Below, piece after piece: positions 1-6,373 of a stretch of 18,793 nucleotides of DNA. The DNA lies in NCBI GenBank assembly GCA_964473355.1, contig CAYYOS010000035.1, positions 1-18,793 on the forward strand, given 5' to 3'. Position 1 is the stretch's first letter. Each line of letters opens with the position of its first letter. The notes beneath the pieces are model-generated. The model was given only the letters and a program-made list of their open reading frames with translations, did not search any database and was not told the DNA's origin. This DNA is from CAYYOS01 sp964473355. GTDB lineage: Bacteria > Pseudomonadota > Gammaproteobacteria > Burkholderiales > REEB80. The position numbers and the translations under genes are program-made.

Positions 1-1271
1 ACAAAACTACTGGCGTAGTGCTCGCAGAAGCCACGGCGCGTGTTAAATAAAAAATCGTCTACCGGTTTCGCCTGATCCAAAAGTGGTGGGTTAAGGGTAT
101 AAACATAAGGTTGTTCGCGAAACATTTGTAACGCGCGTCGCACGATGGCGAAATCTGTCAAGCCAGCGGCACGCCACGATTCCGAGAGTGCACGGGTACG
201 CGGGCTGCTTTGCTGGGGCAACGATAAATTAATTGCGCGTTGTAACTCATTAATTTCAGGATTTAATCGATAACTCAAATAGGAGCGCATCTCATAGCGT
301 TGCAGAGCAGTAACAGGTTTTTGGCTGAGCAATTGAAATTGAGGTGTCATAAAACTCAATGCGGGTAACGTCGCGGGCACGTCTAAAGCCAAAAGCCAGG
401 GTTTATTGTTGGGCTCTAAGGTGACGGTATAGTCGACGGGGCGACTTAAGCGATCAAATTCAGGGTGGCGGGCAATAGGTCGGCGCGCGCCTTCCCATTT
501 AGCGCCATTAAAGTATTCGAGAACCGGGCCGCGCCAATAGCGTTCAGCTTTAGGCGGAACGTCGCTGGTGAAGGCGACCCTAAAGGCAATCGCGTCCGAT
601 TGGCTTAGCTCGCTGATATTCCCCGGCGACATGGAATCCGATAAGCCAGTTCTACCTTTGTGCGCGTCGTCCGGTAAACCCCACAATGGCCCGGTGATTC
701 GCGGGAACAAGAAGAACAGCAGTAGCATCAGTGGAAAAGCCTGCATCAGCATGACTCCGGCTCTTTTTAAAGCGGCGATACCAAAGTCATGCCTGCTCTC
801 ATTTTTTGACTGGGTATTGGTAACCACCAAAGCGGTCGTTAAAATCAGCACCACCAACAGCATATATATCGCGATGGGTATGGATTGGGAATATAAAAAC
901 TCGGTGATAAGCAAAAAATACGTGAGGATGACAACAATCATCACATCGCGTTGAGTCTTTAGTTCCAACAATTTTAGCGCCAGCATGACGATTAATAGTG
1001 CTATGCCTGCGTCGCGGCCGAGTATGGTGCCGTAGCTCAAGAAAACACCAGCGACGGCGGCTACCGTCATGGCCACCAACAGCCACCGCGAAGGCAGCAC
1101 CACGTTGCGATGCTGAATTAGTAAGCGCAAACCCGCTAGCGTAGCGCATAGCATAATTATCCATATGGGCAAACGCGATACATGCGGCGCCGCGCCTAAA
1201 AGATATGCCGCCAGTAACCAAGGCATACTCGCCCCGAGGACTTTTGGTTGAGCGGTTTGTGCGGTCTTCAT
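1..1271 (-). CDS. tgpA: TgpA-type transmembrane transglutaminase-like protease, 3' end beyond the window
   Basis: The reading frame is open from the ATG at 1269-1271 to the left edge, giving 423 codons without a stop. The N-terminal part has several hydrophobic segments (about residues 15-31, 34-52, 61-84, 88-104, 109-126, 130-150 and 172-194), matching the DUF3488 membrane domain of TgpA. A soluble region follows, and the transglutaminase-like active-site motif RRGFCEHYA places the likely nucleophile at Cys416. The catalytic His and Asp would lie outside the window. In the family this is an inner-membrane protein with a periplasmic transglutaminase-like domain, usually encoded after DUF58 and MoxR genes as here. 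The start overlaps the DUF58 stop as ATGA (1268-1271), and I see no separate ribosome binding site, so translation is probably coupled. Family assignment is secure; substrate is unknown. Confidence 0.93.
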   Translation of the reverse strand, partial: MKTAQTAQPKVLGASMPWLLAAYLLGAAPHVSRLPIWIIMLCATLAGLRLLIQHRNVVLPSRWLLVAMTVAAVAGVFLSYGTILGRDAGIALLIVMLALKLLELKTQRDVMIVVILTYFLLITEFLYSQSIPIAIYMLLVVLILTTALVVTNTQSKNESRHDFGIAALKRAGVMLMQAFPLMLLLFFLFPRITGPLWGLPDDAHKGRTGLSDSMSPGNISELSQSDAIAFRVAFTSDVPPKAERYWRGPVLEYFNGAKWEGARRPIARHPEFDRLSRPVDYTVTLEPNNKPWLLALDVPATLPALSFMTPQFQLLSQKPVTALQRYEMRSYLSYRLNPEINELQRAINLSLPQQSSPRTRALSESWRAAGLTDFAIVRRALQMFREQPYVYTLNPPLLDQAKPVDDFLFNTRRGFCEHYASSF

Positions 1272-2224
1272 GCGTTGGAAAATAAGGCTAAAGCACTTAG
1301 GCAGCGATGTTTATGGATTTCGCCTAAGGCCGGGGGAATGGCCTCACCGGGTAAACGTAAACCATAGGAGGTGCCACGTCGTTCGGCGTCGATGACCCAG
1401 CGCGCTAAGCGCGACAAGCGTTCTTCCGTTGCCAGCTGTGGCAACGCGGCCCAATCCAACCAAACTGTGGTCTCGGCCTGGCCGCTGAAACTTTTTACTA
1501 GCATGCCTTGTTCCCGTGCCACTGCCTTCCAGGCGATATGCCGGGGGGCGTCGCCGGGATGATAGGTACGCAAACCTTCAAAGTCTTCATTACCAACAAT
1601 ACGGCGTAAACCAGCGCCATCCCCACTATCTGTCAATGGAAAGGGCACAATTCCGGATTCTGGGCGAGGATACACAATGCCGTGGGCATCGATGTGCAGG
1701 CGTGCCCAAGCACGAAATAATCCCAATGGATATTGCGTAAAAATAGAAAATTTTTCTAAGCGCAAAAGCCCGCGTTGGGTGGTGACAAAAATCAATTCCG
1801 TGCAATTTTGCGTGCCCGCAGCTACATTAAGATAGGGGGTGGGCTCCAGCTGAGCCTGCATGCCCAGCATAAGGCGATCATATTTTCCGCCGGCAAGGCA
1901 AATTGGAAATTTGATTTGATCGCCTGCGAAAACGGGAAGCACCCGGCCGGCGGTCACCTGCAATCTCAGCAAGTTGCGATGCGTATGCAGAATAGATACC
2001 AACCCTAATCCAGCCAGCAAAAAAGTGAGAATGAAGCCCATGCTGTTATTGTAGTTGGTAGAGCCAAATAGCATGGCCGCCAAGACCATGGAATAGACAA
2101 CGCCGAACTTGGTAGGAAGGATATAAATGCGGCGATAATCTAGAACGATAGGGCTGGTTTCTAAGCCAAGCTGCCGAAAAACCCAATTGGGGCTATTGAT
2201 CCATTTTTCGACCGTGGCGAGCAA
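1268..2224 (-). CDS. DUF58 domain membrane protein
   Basis: This 318-residue protein has two hydrophobic segments at about residues 38-54 and 62-80, then a predicted soluble domain. The DUF58 signature is clear at about residues 212-246: NEDFEGLRTYHPGD, then RHIAWKAVARE and LVKSF. DUF58 proteins have a von Willebrand A-like fold and almost always sit beside MoxR ATPases; they are thought to be substrates or partners of MoxR. The start is a TTG at 2222-2224. An AAGG, which overlaps the MoxR stop codon (TAAGG), lies 6 bases upstream, and only 8 bases separate the two genes. The 3' end overlaps the tgpA start by 4 bases. The precise cellular role is not established from sequence. Confidence 0.92.
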   Translation of the reverse strand: MLATVEKWINSPNWVFRQLGLETSPIVLDYRRIYILPTKFGVVYSMVLAAMLFGSTNYNNSMGFILTFLLAGLGLVSILHTHRNLLRLQVTAGRVLPVFAGDQIKFPICLAGGKYDRLMLGMQAQLEPTPYLNVAAGTQNCTELIFVTTQRGLLRLEKFSIFTQYPLGLFRAWARLHIDAHGIVYPRPESGIVPFPLTDSGDGAGLRRIVGNEDFEGLRTYHPGDAPRHIAWKAVAREQGMLVKSFSGQAETTVWLDWAALPQLATEERLSRLARWVIDAERRGTSYGLRLPGEAIPPALGEIHKHRCLSALALFSNA

Positions 2225-2232
2225 GTAGCGCC

Positions 2233-3147
2233 TTAAGGTATGGGCACCGCGTGAATTAACTCTTGGGCGAGGCTTACTGCGTCTTGGTCACCGGCACTTT
2301 TTGATTTTAGGCGGTGACCGGTAACATGAGGTAAAACCGCCTGAATATCTTCGGGAAGCACTTTGTCACGCCCCTCTATAAATGCCCAAGCTTTAGCGCT
2401 GTGCAATAAAGCTAAACCGGCGCGGGGCGATAAACCACTCTGATAAGCGTTGCTTAAGCGGGTAAACTGCAGTAATTTTTGTAAGTAATCGAGCAGCGCC
2501 TCAGCAACGTAAACGCGCGTTGCGCGTTCTTGCAAAGCTGCCAACTCCTTGGTGTCCATGCAAGGCGCCAGATCCGCTACCATATCGCGACGATCACGCC
2601 CTTGTAACAAGGCGCGTTCTGCATCATGGCCGGGGAAGCCCAGGGCGATACGCATTAGGAAGCGATCCAGTTGCGACTCCGGCAGCGGAAAAGTGCCAAT
2701 TTGGTAGGCCGGATTCTGTGTGGCTATAACAAAAAATGGCTGAGGCAGGGGCCGTGTTTCACCCTCAGCGGTAACTTGATGCTCTTCCATTGCTTCGAGC
2801 AGCGCGCTTTGTGTTTTTGGTGTCGCGCGGTTGATTTCGTCTGCCAATATCAGCTGGGCGAAGATGGGACCGGGGTGAAAACGGAACGAGCCACTATCGC
2901 GTTCGAATATAGAAACGCCCAAAATATCTGCGGGGAGTAAGTCACTGGTAAACTGGATGCGTTGAAAATTTAGGCCCATGAGGCGCGCCAAAACATGGGC
3001 CAACGTTGTTTTGCCTACCCCCGGTAAATCCTCGATTAAGAGGTGCCCTCTAGCGATGATGCATGCCACTGCCACGCGAATTTCTTGACGCTTACCCAAG
3101 ATAACTTCGCTGGCCTTATCGACAAATTGCTCTATTGTGGGGATCAT
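2233..3147 (-). CDS. MoxR-family AAA+ ATPase
   Basis: This is a 304-residue AAA+ ATPase of the MoxR family. Walker A is LPGVGKTT at residues 41-48, Walker B is LADEIN at 101-106, and a sensor 1 segment FVIATQNP lies at 139-146. The C-terminal lid region is typical of the family. MoxR proteins are thought to act as chaperones that assemble or activate VWA/DUF58-type partners, and the next gene here is such a partner. I chose the ATG at 3145-3147 because it gives the usual MoxR N-terminus; a TTG two codons upstream (3151-3153) is the alternative. This is the first gene of the MoxR-DUF58-TgpA operon. No convincing promoter was found upstream. Confidence 0.93.
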   Translation of the reverse strand: MIPTIEQFVDKASEVILGKRQEIRVAVACIIARGHLLIEDLPGVGKTTLAHVLARLMGLNFQRIQFTSDLLPADILGVSIFERDSGSFRFHPGPIFAQLILADEINRATPKTQSALLEAMEEHQVTAEGETRPLPQPFFVIATQNPAYQIGTFPLPESQLDRFLMRIALGFPGHDAERALLQGRDRRDMVADLAPCMDTKELAALQERATRVYVAEALLDYLQKLLQFTRLSNAYQSGLSPRAGLALLHSAKAWAFIEGRDKVLPEDIQAVLPHVTGHRLKSKSAGDQDAVSLAQELIHAVPIP

Positions 3148-3189
3148 TTTCAATACTTAGATACGCAAGGCCGAACGTTTTCCATAGCC

Positions 3190-3225
3190 GGCGCAGCGGT
3201 GTGAGGTTTACTCGTAGGCTGCGCC
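3190..3225. repeat. Inverted repeat in the intergenic region between the PCD and MoxR genes
   Basis: GGCGCAGC (3190-3197) is a perfect 8-base complement of GCTGCGCC (3218-3225), with a 20-base loop. It lies in the 200-base gap between two minus-strand operons. There is no T-tract next to it on either strand, so it is not a standard intrinsic terminator. It could be a transcript-end hairpin or part of a dispersed intergenic repeat. Confidence 0.45.
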
Positions 3226-3259
3226 ATCAAGTTAATCCGCTTCCATTAAAAATGACACG

Positions 3260-3332
3260 AAGGCGAGCCGCAGACAGTATGAATAATATTTCGATGCCGC
3301 CTTACGGGACGGCAAGGCGAAGCCGACAAAGT
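3260..3332. repeat. Imperfect direct repeat enclosing a hairpin, REP-like intergenic element
   Basis: AAGGCGAGCCGCAGACAGT at 3260-3278 recurs imperfectly as AAGGCGAAGCCGACAAAGT at 3314-3332, 54 bases apart. Between them CGCCTT (3298-3303) pairs with AAGGCG (3314-3319) around a 10-base loop. This mixture of direct and inverted GC-rich motifs in a gene-free gap suggests a dispersed intergenic repeat of the REP or small non-autonomous element type. That is an inference from structure, since only one copy is visible here. It could also help end the PCD transcript read on the minus strand. Confidence 0.4.
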
Positions 3333-3353
3333 CAGTTTTGACGAAGAACGAAA

Positions 3354-3680
3354 CTAAAACAACGCATCAACTTTAGCCGCACAAATAAAATCATTTTCGG
3401 AGATGCCTTTAATTGCATGCGTACTGAAGCGCACCTTGCATTGGTTGTAACTTACCTCTAAATCCGGATGATGGCCCTCTTTCTCGGCAATCCAAGCGAT
3501 GGCGTTAACAAACCCAATGGTGGGGGGATAGTTCTTAAAGTGATAGGTTTTAGTAATTTCCCCCGATATATACTGCCAGCCGGAGAGTCTCTTTAGGAGC
3601 GTGTTGATATCTGCCTCGGAGAGCGGCGCGACGCCGCCCTCGCAAGGTAAACACTTTTTAGCAGTGAGCGATTCGGTCAT
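3354..3680 (-). CDS. phhB: Pterin-4a-carbinolamine dehydratase (PCD/DCoH family)
   Basis: This 108-residue protein carries the PCD signature: EGHHPDLEVSYN (residues 68-79) with the catalytic-site H70-H71-P72-D73, then STHAIKGISENDF with H88. The N-terminal CLPCEGG element is common in bacterial members. The enzyme dehydrates 4a-hydroxytetrahydropterin, normally to recycle the cofactor of aromatic amino acid hydroxylases. No phenylalanine hydroxylase is visible in the window, so another pterin-related role is possible. The start overlaps the cytochrome stop as ATGA (3677-3680), making it the last gene of the M48 - cytochrome c - PCD operon. The symbol is by family; function in this context is uncertain. 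Confidence 0.92.
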   Translation of the reverse strand: MTESLTAKKCLPCEGGVAPLSEADINTLLKRLSGWQYISGEITKTYHFKNYPPTIGFVNAIAWIAEKEGHHPDLEVSYNQCKVRFSTHAIKGISENDFICAAKVDALF

Positions 3681-3988
3681 TTGGTGAACTTATAATAAGC
3701 TTGGTTTAAATACGCTGCCACATGGATTTCTTCTTCCGGAAACCAATTGGCGCCGACATTGGTATTGCACGCCCGGACTTGGCCCAGTAATTTCTGTGAC
3801 GATTTTATTTTACGGTCCGGCCTAGTATACATCGCGGATCCATCGCCGCCAAACATAGAAACATGGCAAGTAACACAGTGCTTGCTAGCTAAGGTTTTAC
3901 CGATTTTTGGATCACCGGCAGCGAAGGGATCAGCGAGGGACACTGACGAAAACGCGAATAATGCAAGAAACAAGAGTAGAAATTTCAT
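3677..3988 (-). CDS. Small exported c-type cytochrome
   Basis: This 103-residue protein begins with a signal peptide (about residues 1-19, hydrophobic core ending in SLA-D). A single haem-binding motif CVTCH at residues 38-42 provides covalent attachment and the proximal His ligand. M53 in SAMYTR or M45 could be the distal ligand. A further cysteine, C74, is present. The C-terminal segment WFPEEEIHVAAYLNQAYYKF resembles a family of small monohaem cytochromes from beta/gamma-proteobacteria whose electron partners are not well known. It should act in the periplasm. A strong Shine-Dalgarno AGGAGG (plus-strand 3995-4000) sits 6 bases before the ATG and overlaps the end of the M48 gene, implying coupled translation. 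Confidence 0.92.
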   Translation of the reverse strand: MKFLLLFLALFAFSSVSLADPFAAGDPKIGKTLASKHCVTCHVSMFGGDGSAMYTRPDRKIKSSQKLLGQVRACNTNVGANWFPEEEIHVAAYLNQAYYKFTK

Positions 3989-3994
3989 CCTATG

Positions 3995-4000
3995 CCTCCT
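3995..4000 (-). promoter_or_regulatory. Strong ribosome binding site of the cytochrome c gene, overlapping the M48 stop
   Basis: The minus strand reads TTAGGAGG, in which TAG is the stop codon of the M48 protease gene (3999-4001) and AGGAGG is a full Shine-Dalgarno match, 6 bases before the cytochrome ATG. Ribosomes finishing the protease would be placed directly on this site. Confidence 0.75.
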
Positions 4001-5241
4001 AAGGTGCGCTAATGCTTTTTAAGCGTGCAATGCGTTGAAAAGCGGGGGGATGAGAATCATAAAATGCAGAATGCAGTGGATCGGGGGTCAGCGTTGCGGC
4101 ATTATCTTTGTATAATTTGACCAGCGCTTCAATAAGATTGGCCCCGCTGGATTGCTGCGCTGCGTAGCTATCCGCCTCAAACTCATGCTTTCTGGAATAT
4201 AAGCTCATTAAGGGGCTCAACAAAAAAGTAAACACCGGCGACACCAACAAAAATAACACTAACGCCAAAGCGGTGGTGGGAGTTTCAACCCCTAGCCCTG
4301 AATAAAACCAGGGCTCAGTGATTAACCAACCCAACAAGGCTAAACCCAAAAAACTCACCAGGAACAACCAAATTATACGCTTTAATATATGGCGCCGCTT
4401 AAAATGGCCGAGCTCGTGAGCCAGCACGGCTTCCACTTCATCGTTGTTTAAGCGCGCCAAAAGCGTATCAAAAAACACGATGCGCTTAGATTTGCCGAAC
4501 CCCGTGAAGTATGCATTACTATGACTGCTACGCTTAGACCCATCTACTACAAACAAACCTTGGGCATGAAACCCACATTTTTCCATTAATCGTTCAATTC
4601 GAGTTTTTAAAGTTAGGTCCTCGAGCGGCTTAAATTTATTAAAGAGCGGTGCAATAAAGATCGGGTATATGGCCAACATCAGCAAATTAAAACCGGCCCA
4701 AACCAGCCAAACGTATAGCCACCAAAATTCCCCCATTTTTTGCATAATCCACAGCACGCCAAATAACAAGGGAAGACCAAAGAGGACGNNNNNNNNNNTT
4801 TATGAGATCAGTTAGAAATAAAGCGGGCGTCATTTTATTAAAACCATAACGAGCGTCGATTCCAAACGTGCGATAAACGCTAAGCGGGAGATTGACAATG
4901 CCCAAAAATAAAAAAGTCGTTAATATTACCGCCGCGCCGGTAAAAATTTCAGATTCCAGCCGGGCTTCCCAAAAGTCATGAATTGCTTGCAATCCTCCAC
5001 CTAAGGTCAAAAGGGCAAGCATGCCGGCATCGAGTAAAGTCGAAACGAACGCCAGACGGGTTTTATCCCTGCTATAATCTGCCGCTTTTTGATGCTCGTT
5101 TAAATTTAAGTGTTGAGCAAAATCACTAGGCACGGCATGTCGGTGCAAGCCAATGTGACGAATATGCCGAAACGCCAGCCACATCTGGGTAACCGTGCTG
5201 ATGAGCAAAGCCGATATAAAAACAATTGAAAACACTGGCAT
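3999..5241 (-). CDS. M48-family (Ste24/CAAX-protease-like) membrane metalloprotease, interrupted by an assembly gap
   Basis: Two frame-shifted halves form one gene across a 10-N run (4789-4798). The N-terminal half has hydrophobic segments and the Ste24-like region ending in GFNKMTPALFLTDLI. The C-terminal half continues with the next conserved membrane segment and the zinc motif HELGH in VLAHELGHFKRRH, with a further Glu ligand likely in HEFEADSYAA. Removing the Ns gives about 410 codons in one frame, near the usual family length. The protein is an integral membrane zinc endopeptidase, probably for membrane protein quality control. It starts at ATG 5239-5241 and heads an operon with the cytochrome c and PCD genes. 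The frame break is most likely an artefact of gap length, not a pseudogene. Confidence 0.9.
4789..4798. other. Assembly gap (10 N) inside the M48 protease gene
   Basis: Ten N of arbitrary-looking length. The flanking protein segments, ...TDLI and VLFGLPLLFGV..., align to family members as DLIKG-[AV]LxG only if about 3 bases are missing. Joining with no missing base also keeps the frame, giving DLINVLFG. A true length of 10 would break the frame. Confidence 0.85.
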
Positions 5242-5313
5242 AATTTTTTAAATCAATGGACTTGTGACACAATAGCTTGGGTTAAAAAAGGTAGCACGAA
5301 TTAAAGGCATATT
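5242..5313. promoter_or_regulatory. Divergent intergenic region between the M48 operon and the orn operon
   Basis: This 72-base spacer must hold the promoters of both operons unless they lie within coding sequence. It contains the palindrome TTGTGACACAA (5262-5272) near its middle, a possible shared operator. I could not assign convincing -35/-10 pairs. An AAAGG about 6 bases before the orn ATG is a plausible ribosome binding site. Confidence 0.35.
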
Positions 5314-5865
5314 ATGGCACAAGACGGTAACAATCTAATTTGGATTGATCTGGAGATGAGCGGATTGGTTCCAGACCGCGACCGCATTATTGAGATCGCC
5401 CTGGTGGTCACCGATGCCCATCTCATTACTATAGCCGAAGCGCCGGTCCTAGTAGTCCATCAATCCGACGAGGTATTAGACGGCATGGATGAGTGGAACA
5501 AGGCTACCCATGCGCGCACGGGGCTCATTGATAAAGTGAAAGCCTCGCCTTTAAATGAGGCTTTGGTGGAAGCGCAAATGTTACATTTTTTAAGCGCTCA
5601 CGTGGCCTCAGGTGTTTCGCCCATGTGCGGCAATTCTATTTGCCAAGATCGGCGTTTCTTAGCCCGTTATATGCCCCAACTTGAAGCGTACTTCCATTAT
5701 CGTAATTTAGATGTCAGCACGCTCAAAGAACTGGCGAAGCGTTGGCGTCCGACGCTACCGGCTGGATTTAAAAAAGACGGCAAACACGAAGCACTTTCCG
5801 ACGTTTACGAATCCATCGAAGAGTTAAAATTTTATCGAGAACACTTTCTTAAACTAGATGCGTAA
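5314..5865 (+). CDS. orn: Oligoribonuclease (DEDDh 3'-5' exoribonuclease)
   Basis: This 183-residue protein matches oligoribonuclease in length and motifs: D12 and E14 in WIDLEMSGL, D112 in GNSICQDRRF, H158 and D163 in KHEALSDVYES. These are the four acidic residues and the histidine of DEDDh nucleases. Orn degrades two- to five-nucleotide RNA, including pGpG, the last step of cyclic di-GMP breakdown, which matters given the diguanylate cyclase at 16807-18321. It starts at the ATG preceded by AAAGG. The next gene begins 8 bases before its stop, and glgP follows, so the three probably form one transcript. Assignment is secure. Confidence 0.97.
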   Translation: MAQDGNNLIWIDLEMSGLVPDRDRIIEIALVVTDAHLITIAEAPVLVVHQSDEVLDGMDEWNKATHARTGLIDKVKASPLNEALVEAQMLHFLSAHVASGVSPMCGNSICQDRRFLARYMPQLEAYFHYRNLDVSTLKELAKRWRPTLPAGFKKDGKHEALSDVYESIEELKFYREHFLKLDA

Positions 5866-6367
5866 TATGCAACAGCACAATCCCCACCGGCGCAGCGGTG
5901 TCACGATGTTAGTCATCGCTTGGGCTCTGATTTTCGGCGGTATTTATTGGTTTTTTAACCATACCCAATCTAACGCTTATAATCCCAACCAGAATGTAAA
6001 CAGCAGCGACGCAGAGGTTATTTTAAAGCGCAACCGCGAAGGACACTACGTAGCAGCTGGCAAAATTAACAATGAGCCCGTGACTTTTTTGCTGGACACG
6101 GGTGCAACGCAAGTTGCCTTGTCTCAGGATTTGGCGTCGCGCTTAAACTTAGAGAAACTCGCACCCGTGCGAGTGCAAACCGCAAACGGGATTACTCATG
6201 CCAATGCGACTCGCCTGCAATCGGTACGCTTGGGCTCGATAGAGATTGCCAATGTCGGCGCGCTTATTACGCCCGGCATGCGAGGTGATACTGTTCTACT
6301 AGGCATGAGCTTTTTAAAGCAACTTGAATTTACCCAACGCGGTGAACAATTAATATTGCGGAAATAA
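5858..6367 (+). CDS. Single-domain retropepsin-like aspartic protease, membrane-anchored (clan AA family)
   Basis: This 169-residue protein has a short basic N-terminus, one membrane segment at about residues 15-32, and a retropepsin-like domain. The catalytic motif is LLDTGA at residues 78-83 (Asp80), and the later hydrophobic turn LLGMSFLKQL is also typical. It matches the TIGR02281-type proteobacterial family of small clan AA proteases, which would act as a homodimer, probably on the periplasmic face. The ATG at 5858 overlaps the orn stop by 8 bases; a second ATG at 5867 is an alternative start. Only 6 bases separate its stop from glgP. Substrates are unknown. Confidence 0.9.
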   Translation: MRNMQQHNPHRRSGVTMLVIAWALIFGGIYWFFNHTQSNAYNPNQNVNSSDAEVILKRNREGHYVAAGKINNEPVTFLLDTGATQVALSQDLASRLNLEKLAPVRVQTANGITHANATRLQSVRLGSIEIANVGALITPGMRGDTVLLGMSFLKQLEFTQRGEQLILRK

Positions 6368-6373
6368 ATAAAA

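Noticed and set aside
568..954. Plus-strand 128-codon ORF opposite the left-edge gene
   Set aside because: The opposite strand carries a continuous TgpA frame with membrane segments and the transglutaminase motif, so this is a shadow.
5262..5272. TTGTGACACAA as a CRP or FNR site
   Set aside because: It is a palindrome but does not fit the half-site spacing of either consensus.
5887..5902. The 15-base string CCGGCGCAGCGGTGT shared with 3189-3203 as a dispersed repeat
   Set aside because: One copy is within the aspartic protease coding sequence, and a single 15-base match in nearly 19 kb can occur by chance.
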